Both the position numbers and the translations under genes were made by a program. A DNA stretch of 64,000 bases from Nocardia caishijiensis NBRC 108228 (GTDB lineage: Bacteria; Actinomycetota; Actinomycetes; Mycobacteriales; Mycobacteriaceae). The stretch covers positions 62,001 to 126,000 of the forward strand of contig NZ_BDBE01000006.1 of assembly GCF_001612825.1 (NCBI RefSeq). The letters are read 5' to 3'. The notes under the pieces were generated by a model. That model made no database searches and was not told where the DNA came from. It saw only the letters and a list, made by a program, of their open reading frames with translations. Below are positions 17,214 to 25,400 of this stretch, in pieces (within the stretch, counting starts at the first letter, position 1; each line of letters starts with the position of its first letter).

Positions 17214-18794
17214 CTACTTCACAGTGATCTTCACCGTGTGCCCACCCACCTTCGCGGGCAGTTTCGTCGTGTCGACCACCAGCACCTCGCCGGTGTCCTG
17301 TAATCCGTTGGCCAGCGTCTTCGGCTTCAGCCCGAACGGCGGTTGTTCGCCGGTGCTCGCGGCGAGACCGAAGTCGCTGTCGTTGGCGATGTAGATCGTC
17401 TTTCCGCCGTCGAGCGTCGCGATCCCCTCGATCTTGTCGTGGCCGAAGAAGCCACCCTCCTCGTCGAGGGAGGTGACCAACGCGGCGAGGTCGAGATCGC
17501 TCGTCTTCGCCACCGGCGTGATACCCGATTTCTTCAGCGCGGCAACAGCGTCGGCGGTCGGCACGGTTCCGATCAGGGTCTCGATCGGCTTGTCGTCGAC
17601 CAGTAAACCACCCCGCTCGGCGTCGTACCGCGCACCCACGAGGGTGGATTCGGGCCCGACATCGGTGGCGCCCGCGATGTCGATCGTCCAGATCTTCTTG
17701 TTCGCCTCGGGCGCCAGGTTGCCGTCACGTTCGGCGACCAGGAAGGTGGTCGCGCTGAGCGCCGTGATTTCGGAGACCGCGACCTTGTTCTGCTTCGGGT
17801 TCTCCAGTGGGTAGAGGAATTCCTTCTGCGCCTTGGTTTTCAGATCGACGGTGACGATCCGCGCGAGCGGGACCTCCTTGGCCGAGCCGTCGAGACCGGG
17901 CGTCTTCAGCGCGCTCTGCACCATGCCGACCAGCGTGCTGCCGTCCGGGGTGATGGTCAGCCCTTCCATGCCCTGGTTGGGGCTGCGCAGGGCGATCTCC
18001 TTCGGCAGGCCGCTGCCGGGCGCGAGGCGTTCGATTTCGGTGCCGTCGGCGGCGAAGTGCACCAGGAACGGGCCGTATTCGTCCGAGACCCAGAACGTTC
18101 CGTCGGCGAGGGCGACGAGACCTTCCGGATCGAGGCCGTGGTCGGTGGCGGGTAGCACTGTGCCCGCCAGATCCTTGATCGTCTCGCCGGTGCTCGCCGC
18201 GGAATCGACCTGACCGTTGAACGGCACCCCGGCCCGGTTGCGCAGTTCGATGCTCGACTGCAGTACCGCCTCGGTGCCGACCAGCTTGAACCTGCCGATC
18301 TTCGGAACGAAGGCCGGTGTCGGCGTGAGCTTCTCGTTCTTGCCGGGGCCGTCGACGTTGGGGCCGCGATCGGTCAGGCCGTAGAACTCGTCGGTGGTGC
18401 CGGGCACCGGCGTCCACGCCGAGCCGAAACCGCTGCCCTGCACCGTGGTGCCGCCGTATTCGCCGAGCACCGGGATGTCGGTGGTGTACAGGCGAACCGC
18501 ATCACTGGTGGTCACCGTGAACTGGTCGAGCCCCGTATAACCGGCGACCGGTGTGTACACGAAAGAACCGTCGGTCTCGCGGGTGAGGTTGCCGTGTTCG
18601 GGTTCCAGGCTCACGCCGAGCACCGCGTCGCCACCCACGCTCGCCACCAGCTCGTCCAGCGAGATCACCAGTGACTGGTCCTTCGTCGCGGTGAAGTCGG
18701 GATCGGAGCCGGGCGTCGTGCAGGCCGCCGTGACGGCGGCGGCACACAGCGCGGCCGTGAGCGGAAAGAGACGAAGAGCTGGTCGTGCGTTCAT
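17214..18794 (-). CDS. Secreted lipoprotein with esterase-like/phytase-like propeller domain
   Basis: 526 residues from ATG at 18794. The signal sequence ends in a lipobox (AAVTAAC, cysteine at about residue 24), so it is probably lipid-anchored outside the membrane. A cadherin/Ig-like segment (SLVISLDELVASVGGDAVLG ... GYTGLDQFTVTTSD) precedes an esterase-like phytase domain with FYGLTDRGPNVDG, GLDPEGLVALADGTFWVSDEYGPFLVHF and GMEGLTITPDG. Family members are phosphatase/phytase-like but substrates are rarely known. It is divergent from the RidA-family gene, with an 85-base shared promoter gap. Confidence 0.88.
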   Translation of the reverse strand: MNARPALRLFPLTAALCAAAVTAACTTPGSDPDFTATKDQSLVISLDELVASVGGDAVLGVSLEPEHGNLTRETDGSFVYTPVAGYTGLDQFTVTTSDAVRLYTTDIPVLGEYGGTTVQGSGFGSAWTPVPGTTDEFYGLTDRGPNVDGPGKNEKLTPTPAFVPKIGRFKLVGTEAVLQSSIELRNRAGVPFNGQVDSAASTGETIKDLAGTVLPATDHGLDPEGLVALADGTFWVSDEYGPFLVHFAADGTEIERLAPGSGLPKEIALRSPNQGMEGLTITPDGSTLVGMVQSALKTPGLDGSAKEVPLARIVTVDLKTKAQKEFLYPLENPKQNKVAVSEITALSATTFLVAERDGNLAPEANKKIWTIDIAGATDVGPESTLVGARYDAERGGLLVDDKPIETLIGTVPTADAVAALKKSGITPVAKTSDLDLAALVTSLDEEGGFFGHDKIEGIATLDGGKTIYIANDSDFGLAASTGEQPPFGLKPKTLANGLQDTGEVLVVDTTKLPAKVGGHTVKITVK

Positions 18795-18879
18795 GCGCCT
18801 TGCGTACCGCGCGGAACCGACCAGCAGACGACCGGCAAATGAATTGTCCTCCCGCAGCCGGTGGGCCATTCTGGCGGCC

Positions 18880-19275
18880 ATGACCACAACTCGGGTGAAC
18901 ATTTCCTCCGCCTCCGATTTCGAAGATGTCGTCGGGTACTCGCGGGCCGTACGAGTCGGTGACCACGTGCTGGTCAGCGGTACGACGGCCGCGCTGCCCG
19001 GTGGCGGCGCGGTCGGCGGCGACGACATCGGCGCGCAGACCCGCGAGATCCTGGCGCGGATCGCGACCGCTCTCGACCAGGCGGGCGCGAGTGTGCGCGA
19101 TGTGGTGCGGACCAGGATGTTCGTCACTGATATCTCCCGTTGGCCGGAGGTCGCGGCGGCGCACGCCGAGGTGTTCGGCGATATCCGGCCCGCGGCGTCG
19201 ATGTACGAGGTCACCGCGTTGATCGCGCCCGGGCTGCTGGTGGAGATCGAAGCCGATGCGATCGTCGCCAGCTGA
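18880..19275 (+). CDS. RidA/YjgF family protein
   Basis: 131 residues from ATG at 18880. It has the compact RidA fold with the conserved arginine in the RTRMFVTDI stretch (DVVRTRMFVTDISRWPEVA) and the C-terminal signature ASMYEVTALIAPGLLVEIEADAI. RidA proteins hydrolyse reactive enamine/imine intermediates from PLP enzymes; some relatives have other jobs. It lies alone, divergent from the lipoprotein gene. Confidence 0.88.
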   Translation: MTTTRVNISSASDFEDVVGYSRAVRVGDHVLVSGTTAALPGGGAVGGDDIGAQTREILARIATALDQAGASVRDVVRTRMFVTDISRWPEVAAAHAEVFGDIRPAASMYEVTALIAPGLLVEIEADAIVAS

Positions 19276-19407
19276 TCGTCGCATCACCGCCGCGTCCCAC
19301 CCTGGCCGTCGATGGTGAAAAGTGCACAGTTGTCCACAGGTTCGGAGTTATCCACAGGCTGGGATCGAAGGGTGCCGTGAACGCCGGTGCGGCGCAGACC
19401 GAACTAC

Positions 19408-19420
19408 TACCCTCGATCTC
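19408..19420 (+). promoter_or_regulatory. Leaderless -10 box of the isomerase-family gene
   Basis: TACCCT at 19408-19413 is followed by seven bases and GTG at 19421, with no Shine-Dalgarno sequence. This decides the start in favour of GTG 19421 over ATG 19433. Confidence 0.5.
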
Positions 19421-20146
19421 GTGACCAGCGAAATGGCAACGCCCATCGACCTGTTGGCTCAGGTCTCCGCCTCCACCGCGCGTCTCGAGGCCGCGGTCGA
19501 CGCGCTCACCGAATCGGCCCTGGCCGAGCCCTCCCAGCTGCCCGGCTGGACTCGCGGCCACGTCGTCGCGCATCTGTCCCGCAATGCGGACAGCCTGGTG
19601 AACCTGCTGCTGTGGGCGCACACCGGGATCGAGATTCCGCAGTATCCGAGCGTGGCGGTGCGCGATGCCGACATCGAATGCGGCGCGGGTCGTTCGCCGG
19701 CGGTGCAGCAGGCCGACTTCGCCGCCTCGGCCCACCGCTGGCAAGCCCTGGCAGGCACCATGTCCGCCACCGATTGGGCGGCCGAGGTCCGCAACCGCCA
19801 GGGCGGCACCCTCACCGCCGACATCGTTCCGTGGATGCGCCTGCGCGAAACAGAGATCCACCACGTCGACCTCGACGTCGGCTACACCCCCGCAGACTGG
19901 CCGAAGGAGTTCGTCGCCCGCCTACTCCCCGAAACCGTCACCGACCTCTCCGCCGATCTGCGCCCCGAGGCCACCCCCACCTTCGACATCCAATCCACCG
20001 ACACCGACTTCATCGCCACCATCGGCCCCGCCCGCCCCAACCACACCGTCCTCGGCCCCGCCAACGCCCTCCTGGCGTGGCTCCTCGGCCGTTCCCCTGG
20101 CACCGACCTGACCGGCCCCCTCCCCCCACTGCCCGCCTGGAAATAG
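19421..20146 (+). CDS. Maleylpyruvate isomerase family, mycothiol-dependent-type enzyme
   Basis: 241 residues from GTG at 19421. The N-terminal half is a DinB-like four-helix bundle with LPGWTRGHVVAHLSRNADSL, whose His is one metal ligand, and RLRETEIHHVDLDVGY, supplying Glu and His ligands. This triad defines the MDMPI_N family, in which a divalent metal activates mycothiol. The C-terminal half is a smaller alpha/beta domain ending GPANALLAWLLGRSPGTDLT. The exact reaction is unknown. The gene implies a mycothiol-making actinobacterium. Confidence 0.87.
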   Translation: MTSEMATPIDLLAQVSASTARLEAAVDALTESALAEPSQLPGWTRGHVVAHLSRNADSLVNLLLWAHTGIEIPQYPSVAVRDADIECGAGRSPAVQQADFAASAHRWQALAGTMSATDWAAEVRNRQGGTLTADIVPWMRLRETEIHHVDLDVGYTPADWPKEFVARLLPETVTDLSADLRPEATPTFDIQSTDTDFIATIGPARPNHTVLGPANALLAWLLGRSPGTDLTGPLPPLPAWK

Positions 20147-20150
20147 CCCA

Positions 20151-20192
20151 CAAAAAAAATCCGCCTCCTACCGAGTTACCGATAGGAGGCGG
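20151..20192 (-). terminator. Rho-independent terminator of tRNA-Arg(ACG)
   Basis: CCGCCTCCTA (20161-20170) pairs with TAGGAGGCGG (20183-20192). On the minus strand the stem is followed by a run of eight T (complement of 20152-20159). It sits just downstream of the tRNA and just beyond the stop of the convergent isomerase-family gene. Confidence 0.85.
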
Positions 20193-20199
20193 ATTGTTG

Positions 20200-20272
20200 T
20201 GCGCCCGAAGGGATTCGAACCCCTAACCTCTTGATCCGTAGTCAAGTGCTCTATCCGTTGAGCTACGGGCGC
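20200..20272 (-). tRNA. tRNA-Arg(ACG), CCA not encoded
   Basis: Acceptor GCGCCCG at the 5' end pairs with CGGGCGC; anticodon arm CTTGA-CTACGGA-TCAAG gives anticodon ACG. Discriminator A, and the next bases are not CCA. A34 of this tRNA is the substrate of TadA, encoded at 8.6-9.1 kb. Confidence 0.95.
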
Positions 20273-20302
20273 ATGGTCTTCAGTTGTACCGGCGAACCGG
20301 TG

Positions 20303-20392
20303 TGGCGGAGGCGAGAGGATTTGAACCTCCGGTCCCCGTGAAGGGACAACTCATTAGCAGTGAGTCCCATTCGGCCGCTCTGGCACGCCTCC
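20303..20392 (-). tRNA. tRNA-Ser(GCT), CCA encoded
   Basis: Acceptor GGAGGCG pairs with CGCCTCC; anticodon arm ACTCA-CTGCTAA-TGAGT gives anticodon GCT; long variable arm; T-loop GGTTCAAATCC; discriminator G followed by encoded CCA at 20305-20303. Confidence 0.95.
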
Positions 20393-20485
20393 TGGAGCCT
20401 TCTCTTTCGAGGGCACCGGTCCTTGTCGAACCGCCGGGAATGAAGATTACACGAGCAGTCGTAGGAGTCCAAAACGCCTGGTCAA

Positions 20486-21202
20486 TCAGCGTAAATTGCT
20501 GTCGAACCAGTCGTAGATACGGGTCTGGGAATCGATGCGGATAGCGGTGGCCGCGTCGTCGTCGGGGTCGGGGCGGTCGGCGCGGTGGCGCAGGCCGGGG
20601 TAGGTGATGGTGAGACTGGCCACATTCGCCCGGCCGGTGGCGTCGCGGAGCCGGTCGACGGCCTCGGGCGGGGTGGCGGGGTCGTCGGCACCGAAGAGGC
20701 CGAGCCAGGGAGCCTGCAGGCTGGGGGCGATCTCGACCAGCGACGTGTGCTGGTCGGGCAGCGGGTCGACGATGCCGGGGGCGGCCACGCTCACCGCGGC
20801 ACCGATGGGCCGGTTGGTCGCGACCAGGAAGGCAGCGGTGCCCGCGGTGTCGAAGCCGAGCACGCCGATGGTGTCGGGGAAGACCCCGCGGCGGGTGAGC
20901 CAGTCGAAACCGGCATCGAAATCGGCGAACAGTTCGTCGCCGAACACCTCGTGGACGTCGTCGCCGGGAAGTCGGTCGAACAGGTGCGGGGCGACGACGA
21001 TCCAGCCCTCCGACGCGAGGGAACGCATGAGGTCGCCGACTTGGGGCGGGAACTCCCGTGATTCGTGCAGGACGACGATCCCGCCACGCGCCGTCCGTTC
21101 CGGCTCGACGACGGTGATCGGTACCGAAGTGCGCGCGAAGGTTTCGCCGCCACCGGACTCCACCGGCCTCAGTGGGGCGACATCGCTGTAAGTGCCCGAC
21201 AT
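20486..21202 (-). CDS. Dienelactone hydrolase family alpha/beta hydrolase, unusual nucleophile site
   Basis: 238 residues from ATG at 21202. The fold signatures of dienelactone hydrolases are present: GIVVLHESREFPPQVGDLMRSLASEGWIVVAPHLF near the N-terminus and ITYPGLRHRADRPDPDDDAA near the C-terminus with the likely catalytic His. The nucleophile elbow reads GVLGFDTAGTAAFLVA, with Asp where the family has Cys (or Ser) in GFCFGG-like motifs. Activity may therefore differ or be lost. TACGCT (21214-21209) lies six bases before the ATG, so the mRNA is probably leaderless. It is divergent from hisC/pat. Confidence 0.82.
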   Translation of the reverse strand: MSGTYSDVAPLRPVESGGGETFARTSVPITVVEPERTARGGIVVLHESREFPPQVGDLMRSLASEGWIVVAPHLFDRLPGDDVHEVFGDELFADFDAGFDWLTRRGVFPDTIGVLGFDTAGTAAFLVATNRPIGAAVSVAAPGIVDPLPDQHTSLVEIAPSLQAPWLGLFGADDPATPPEAVDRLRDATGRANVASLTITYPGLRHRADRPDPDDDAATAIRIDSQTRIYDWFDSNLR

Positions 21203-21247
21203 ATTCCCAGCGTAGGCGGCAGAACCGCACTTGGGTAGGGTGAGGCG

Positions 21248-22315
21248 GTGACCGCGCGTATCCGGCCCGACCTGGCCACCATTCCCGCCTATGTTCCCGG
21301 CCGTTCCCACCCCGACGCGGTGAAGCTGGCCTCCAACGAGACGACGTTCGGCCCGTTGCCGAGCGCGGCGAAGGCGATCGCGGCGTCGGCCGAGCAGGCC
21401 AATCGCTACCCCGACAACCAGGTCACCGAGCTGCGGACGGCGCTGGCCGACTTCCTCGGGGTGAGCGTGGCCAACGTGGCGGTCGGCTGCGGCAGTGTGG
21501 CGCTGTGCCAGGAGCTGGTGCAGATCACCTGCGGTGCCGCGACCGACGAGGTGGTGTTCGCGTGGCGCTCGTTCGAGGCGTATCCGATCGTCACCCAGGT
21601 GGGCAATGCCACCGCGGTGCCGGTTCCGCTGACCGCCGATCACCGCCATGATCTGGACGCGATGGCCGAGGCGATCACCGAACGGACCAGGCTGATCTTC
21701 GTCTGCAATCCGAACAACCCGACGGGCACGGCGCACCCGCGCGCGGCGCTGGAGCGTTTCCTCGATCGCGTCCCGCCGCAGGTGCTCGTCGTGCTCGACG
21801 AGGCGTATTACGAGTATCTGCGGCTACCGTCGACCGACGGAATCGAGATCGGCCGCACTCGACCGAATGTCGTTGTGCTGCGGACCTTCTCCAAGGCGTA
21901 CGGGCTGGCCGGACTCCGCGTGGGTTACGCCGTCGGCGACCCGGAGGTGATCACCGCGCTGCTGAAGGTGCACATCCCGTTCAGCGTGAACCGGGTGGCC
22001 CAGGCGGCGGCGATCGCGTCGCTGGAGGCACGTGGCGAGTTGCTCGATCGCACCGAAGTGCTCATTTCGGAGCGCACGCGGGTGCGCGAGGCGCTGCTCG
22101 CCGCCGGTTACGAGGTGCCGCCGAGCGAGGCCAATTTCGTCTGGTTGCCGCTCGGCGCGCGCAGCCTGGAATTCGCCGAGGCGAGTGCTGCTGGGGGTGT
22201 GCTGGTCCGCCCGTTCGCCGGTGACGGGGTGCGGGTGACCATCGGTGACCCGCACGAGAACGACCGTTTCCTCGCCTTCGCGACCGCTCCGGAGACGGCG
22301 CTCCGCTTCGGCTGA
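21248..22315 (+). CDS. Histidinol-phosphate/aromatic amino acid aminotransferase
   Basis: 355 residues from GTG at 21248, with TAGGGT (21236-21241) six bases upstream, hence probably leaderless. A class I/II PLP aminotransferase: LASNETTFGPLPSAAKAI near the N-terminus, FVCNPNNPTGTAHP, LDEAYYEYL, and the PLP lysine K216 in TFSKAYGLAGLRVGYA. The sequence type matches the actinobacterial Pat/HisC2 enzymes that transaminate phenylpyruvate or related keto acids, which would connect it with tyrA at 9.65 kb, but histidinol-phosphate activity cannot be excluded. Confidence 0.9.
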   Translation: MTARIRPDLATIPAYVPGRSHPDAVKLASNETTFGPLPSAAKAIAASAEQANRYPDNQVTELRTALADFLGVSVANVAVGCGSVALCQELVQITCGAATDEVVFAWRSFEAYPIVTQVGNATAVPVPLTADHRHDLDAMAEAITERTRLIFVCNPNNPTGTAHPRAALERFLDRVPPQVLVVLDEAYYEYLRLPSTDGIEIGRTRPNVVVLRTFSKAYGLAGLRVGYAVGDPEVITALLKVHIPFSVNRVAQAAAIASLEARGELLDRTEVLISERTRVREALLAAGYEVPPSEANFVWLPLGARSLEFAEASAAGGVLVRPFAGDGVRVTIGDPHENDRFLAFATAPETALRFG

Positions 22316-22562
22316 ACCCTGCGCCACTTGCCATTTCATGCGCAAAAATGGTCGCCTGACCTATTCATGCCCTCCCTCCGCGACCCCTGCCCGATAATCC
22401 CGACCTCACCTCGGGTTGTTTGGCCCCCTGGACCCCGGGTATTTGCGGCCATGTAGCTGATCCGGTCAATCCGATCACTGCGACCCGACTGGTCACCCAC
22501 AACCACGCGGACCGTCGCCCGGATCGGGATCGAAGGCCCGCACCCGGTAGGAGGGATGAAAA

Positions 22563-23351
22563 ATGAGCAAGGCAACTTTGGATTCGCTGATCGGCGCCAC
22601 CGCCTATGACGAGCGGGGCGAGAAGATCGGCAAGGTCAAGCAGATCTACATCGACAACAACACCGGCTCGCCGACCTGGGCCGCCGTCTCGACCGGCCTG
22701 TTCAGTTCCGATTCGCTGGTTCCGCTGGCGGGTGCCGAGCACCAGGCCGACGACGACGCCTTGCGGCTGCACGTCGACAAGGAACAGGTGAAGTCCGCTC
22801 CGCATCTCGACGACGGTGGCCGCATCAGCGCCCAGTCCGAGCAGGAGCTGTTCCGTCACTACCACGTGGACCCGCGCTCGGCGGGCTGGAACACCTATGG
22901 GCGTCAGCAGATCCGCCCCGGTGGCGACGAGCCGATGACGCACGGCAACCCGACGCACATGAATCGTGGCACCACCGATGATTCGATGGTCCGTTCGGAG
23001 GAGCAGTTGCGCGTCGAGACCGAGAGCGAGGAGGTCGGCACCGCACGCCTGCGCAAGTACGTGGTGACCGAGGAGCAGACCATCAAGGTGCCGACCACGC
23101 ACGAAGAGGTGCATGTGGTTCGTGAGCCCATCACCGGCGAGCGCACCGGTCGCACCGACATCGGCGAGGACGAGCGCGAGGTGACGCTGCACGCCGACCA
23201 GGTGCACGTGCAGAAGGAAGCGGTCCCGGTGGAACGCGTCCGCCTGGAGGTGGACGAGGTCGCCGACGAACAGACCGTCTCCGACACCGTCCGCAAGGAG
23301 CGCGTGGAAACCGAAGGCTTCGACGACGATCGCCGTCGCAACAAGCCGTGA
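22563..23351 (+). CDS. PRC-barrel and DUF2382 (YsnF-like) stress protein
   Basis: 262 residues from ATG at 22563 with GGAGGG about 10 bases upstream. Residues 1-100 form a PRC-barrel domain (LIGATAYDERGEKIGKVKQIYID). Residues 145-245 form the DUF2382/YsnF repeat-rich domain, very charged, with VTEEQTIKVPTTHEEVHVVRE and VTLHADQVHVQKEAVPVERV. Such proteins are linked to stress responses, but no activity is known. The gene stands alone, with 247 gene-free bases upstream and a strong hairpin downstream. Confidence 0.88.
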   Translation: MSKATLDSLIGATAYDERGEKIGKVKQIYIDNNTGSPTWAAVSTGLFSSDSLVPLAGAEHQADDDALRLHVDKEQVKSAPHLDDGGRISAQSEQELFRHYHVDPRSAGWNTYGRQQIRPGGDEPMTHGNPTHMNRGTTDDSMVRSEEQLRVETESEEVGTARLRKYVVTEEQTIKVPTTHEEVHVVREPITGERTGRTDIGEDEREVTLHADQVHVQKEAVPVERVRLEVDEVADEQTVSDTVRKERVETEGFDDDRRRNKP

Positions 23352-23364
23352 CACATGATGGCTC

Positions 23365-23400
23365 CGCGCAGGCCCCGGTCACTTGGCCGGGGCCTGCGCG
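23365..23400 (+). terminator. Bidirectional hairpin between convergent genes
   Basis: CGCGCAGGCCCCGG (23365-23378) pairs with CCGGGGCCTGCGCG (23387-23400), a perfect 14-base stem with an 8-base loop, between the DUF2382 gene and the convergent membrane protein gene. Confidence 0.7.
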
Positions 23401-23409
23401 CGTCCATGG

Positions 23410-23826
23410 TCAGAGCACGAGCAAGATCCAGGCCAGGATCAGCAGCACACAGAACCCCAACGCCACATAGTTGAGCACCACACCCGGTGTGGGCTGACGC
23501 TCGGCTCCGATCGCGCCCTTCAGATACATCTGCGCGGGCGCGGTGTAGTGCACCTCGGTGGTGTGGCCGGGGAAGACCTGCACCTGGGCATGGTTGCCGC
23601 CGTAACCCATTCCCCACTGCGTGGCTTCGACGGTGAGCATGTGCGCCCCCGGCGGAACCGGCACGAAATTCGCGCCCCACTTGATGTTCGGCACGTCGTA
23701 CCCGTCGACCCTGACCCGAGCACCGATGCCGAACGCGATGGGCAACTTCCAGGTGTGGACGACCACCCCGGTCTGCCCCGACACCGTTCGGAACTGCCCA
23801 GCCGTGGGAAACGCGGCACCGGTCAT
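23410..23826 (-). CDS. Membrane-anchored protein, unknown function
   Basis: 138 residues from ATG at 23826 with GAGGGGGAG upstream. Most of the protein is a beta-rich soluble domain (TWKLPIAFGIGARVRVDGYDVPNIKWG; VPVPPGAHMLTVEATQWGMGYGG), ending in one C-terminal transmembrane segment (VLNYVALGFCVLLILAWILLVL), so it is tail-anchored. It resembles carboxypeptidase-regulatory or PEGA-like sandwich domains in pattern only; I do not recognise a named family. It ends next to the displaced tRNA-Ser fragment that bounds the mobile element. Confidence 0.75.
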   Translation of the reverse strand: MTGAAFPTAGQFRTVSGQTGVVVHTWKLPIAFGIGARVRVDGYDVPNIKWGANFVPVPPGAHMLTVEATQWGMGYGGNHAQVQVFPGHTTEVHYTAPAQMYLKGAIGAERQPTPGVVLNYVALGFCVLLILAWILLVL

Positions 23827-23872
23827 GAGAACTCCCCCTCGAAACAACCTGCTGCCGGGCGCGACCCAGCCG

Positions 23873-23926
23873 TGGCGGAGACGGAGGGATTTGAACCCCC
23901 GATGGTGTTATCCCCATGCTCGCTTC
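23873..23926 (-). repeat. Displaced 3' half of tRNA-Ser(TGA): att-site copy of the element
   Basis: Bases 23875-23910 are identical to 25381-25416 in the intact tRNA-Ser(TGA); beyond 23910 the copy keeps the tRNA pattern up to the anticodon loop but with small indels (CGCTTCAA against CGCTTTCAA). It includes the T-arm, acceptor 3' strand and an encoded CCA (23875-23873). It has no 5' half and cannot be a tRNA. This is what remains of the original tRNA end after integration. Confidence 0.85.
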
Positions 23927-24114
23927 AAGTCGAATAGCGACCGTCCGCCAGGAGTCTACTGACGTCCGTACCCCTACGCGAAGTGCTGAAATGCTTCCGT
24001 GGGGTTTCGTCGTATCCAGGGTTGTATCCGCGAGTTGTGACAACTGTGTGACACCTCGCGACACTCGTTCCTAGTATTGATTCGACGCTTTCAGCTCGGG
24101 CATCGGAGGCACCC

Positions 24115-24510
24115 GTGGGCATGGCAGATGAGGTTCGGCGACAGCACCAAGCTGATAGCAACGACAGACAGAAGTACCTCGCACGCGAGCAGGACGCGAG
24201 ACAACAGACGCGCCAATTGATCGAAGCCTGCGTTCCCGACTTCATCAATGCAGCGCGTGACCTGGGCGTGCAGCCAACGGGAATCATTCGCCGCCATTGG
24301 CTTGTCTTGCTCTCATTTCCGTACGTTGAAGGCCACCGCTGGAGCTTGCCTATACAGGTCCGCACCGATGGTCGTTGGTTCTGGATGAGGACAGCGGGCC
24401 GGGACACCTTCACCCGCGCCAAAGAGGCTGAGGTCACGATACATTCGAGGCCTTCGCCAGATGAAGTTCGCTCAGCGTTCACCGCATGGCTGACACGGGA
24501 GAGTCGCTAA
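24115..24510 (+). CDS. Unknown protein carried by the decayed element
   Basis: 131 residues from GTG at 24115, six bases after GGAGG (24104-24108); ATG 24121 is the alternative. The N-terminal third is a polar, glutamine-rich helix (RRQHQADSNDRQKYLAREQD) that may be coiled. The rest has several Trp residues (HWLVLLSFPYVEGHRWSL; RWFWMRTAGRDTF). No family is recognised. Codon usage is less GC-biased than in flanking genes, consistent with transfer. It is the only intact gene in the element. Confidence 0.65.
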   Translation: MGMADEVRRQHQADSNDRQKYLAREQDARQQTRQLIEACVPDFINAARDLGVQPTGIIRRHWLVLLSFPYVEGHRWSLPIQVRTDGRWFWMRTAGRDTFTRAKEAEVTIHSRPSPDEVRSAFTAWLTRESR

Positions 24511-24985
24511 TCCCGGGACCGCATCGATGGGACGTGCACGCTTAGTGGCCCTGGTCGGGGTTGGGTTGCACCCACCGGGGCTGGCTCCGGTAGCCGAAGC
24601 CGCGAAAGTCGATCGTCGGTGTGCACCTTCACATCTCCAGTGCGTAGTCCGACGATCACTGAGGAGTCACCCAGGATCAGCGCGTCGACTGCGTCGGTTT
24701 CGATACGGACAAGTGCCACCGTGCTCGACGGGGCGACCCCCGGTTCGATGCCGAGGGCATCCACCGCCTTCGCTATCGACCGCTCGAGAATGGCGGCCAA
24801 CGGCAACGGTCCACCGATCGACTGAGCGAGGTCTGATGCGAGATAGTCGACGTAGGCCCAGCGGACGGCATCGCGGGATCGTGGGCAGTCGCCCCATCGA
24901 GAACAATCACGGCATCGTCGGTGACAATCAACCGATCCTCGTCGGAGCTGGCGGGTAGCTGCGCGGTTTCGACGGCGATTCTCAT
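24507..24985 (-). pseudogene. Frameshifted PP2C-like protein gene
   Basis: The first part reads from ATG at 24985 (MRIAVETAQLPASSDEDRLI, then DDAVIVLDGATAHDPAMPSAG). The continuation is in another frame (AYVDYLASDLAQSIGGPLPLA ... VALVRIETDAVDALILGDSSVIVGLR). Joined, they match the start of the PP2C-like phosphatase proteins common in actinobacterial integrated elements (DGATA motif and LGDSS motif). The shift lies near 24855-24865. The C-terminus also stops early, soon after TDDRLSRL. Two defects make it non-functional. Confidence 0.7.
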
Positions 24986-25109
24986 GCGGCAACCGAGTAC
25001 GGGCCGACGAGAAGACGACTGTTGGCGCCGTGGAAGTCCTCATCGAATCCGCACTCGATGATGCAGTCGGTGAGACGCGCGGTCGGGTCATAGACCGTGT
25101 GAAGCTGTT

Positions 25110-25400
25110 GGGGTTCGTCACCTGCGCTTGCACGATGCCCGTCACACCTGCGGGACGCTGCTACACCTACAGAACGTGCCGATCGCGGTGGTCTCGGCCT
25201 GGTTGGGCCACTGTGATGCCGCGTTCACGATGCGCACCTACGTCCACAGTCAGCCTGACGCCCTCGCCGACGCTGCCCGCGTTTTGAACGCGGTTGTGAC
25301 AACCGTGACAAGATTGGCAACGGTCGGGCGATCCGAACTCGGCCACGCCGCAAGTCGGCAAGCTGACCTGCGGGTCCTTTGCGGAGACGGAGGGATTTGA
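25110..25400 (+). pseudogene. Tyrosine recombinase (integrase) C-terminal remnant
   Basis: The frame through 25116-25400 reads HLRLHDARHTCGTLLHLQ and then VVSAWLGHCDAAFTMRTYVH. These are the box II region of phage-type integrases: Arg in the HDxRHT motif, His in WLGH and the nucleophile Tyr in TMRTYVH. The N-terminal DNA-binding part and the first catalytic Arg are missing; upstream bases 24986-25109 give no matching sequence. The remnant ends at the intact tRNA-Ser, the usual place of an integrase beside its att site. Confidence 0.8.

Noticed and set aside
23875-23910. A fourth tRNA-Ser gene
   Set aside because: Only the 3' half is present, with no 5' acceptor strand or D-arm; it is the displaced att copy.
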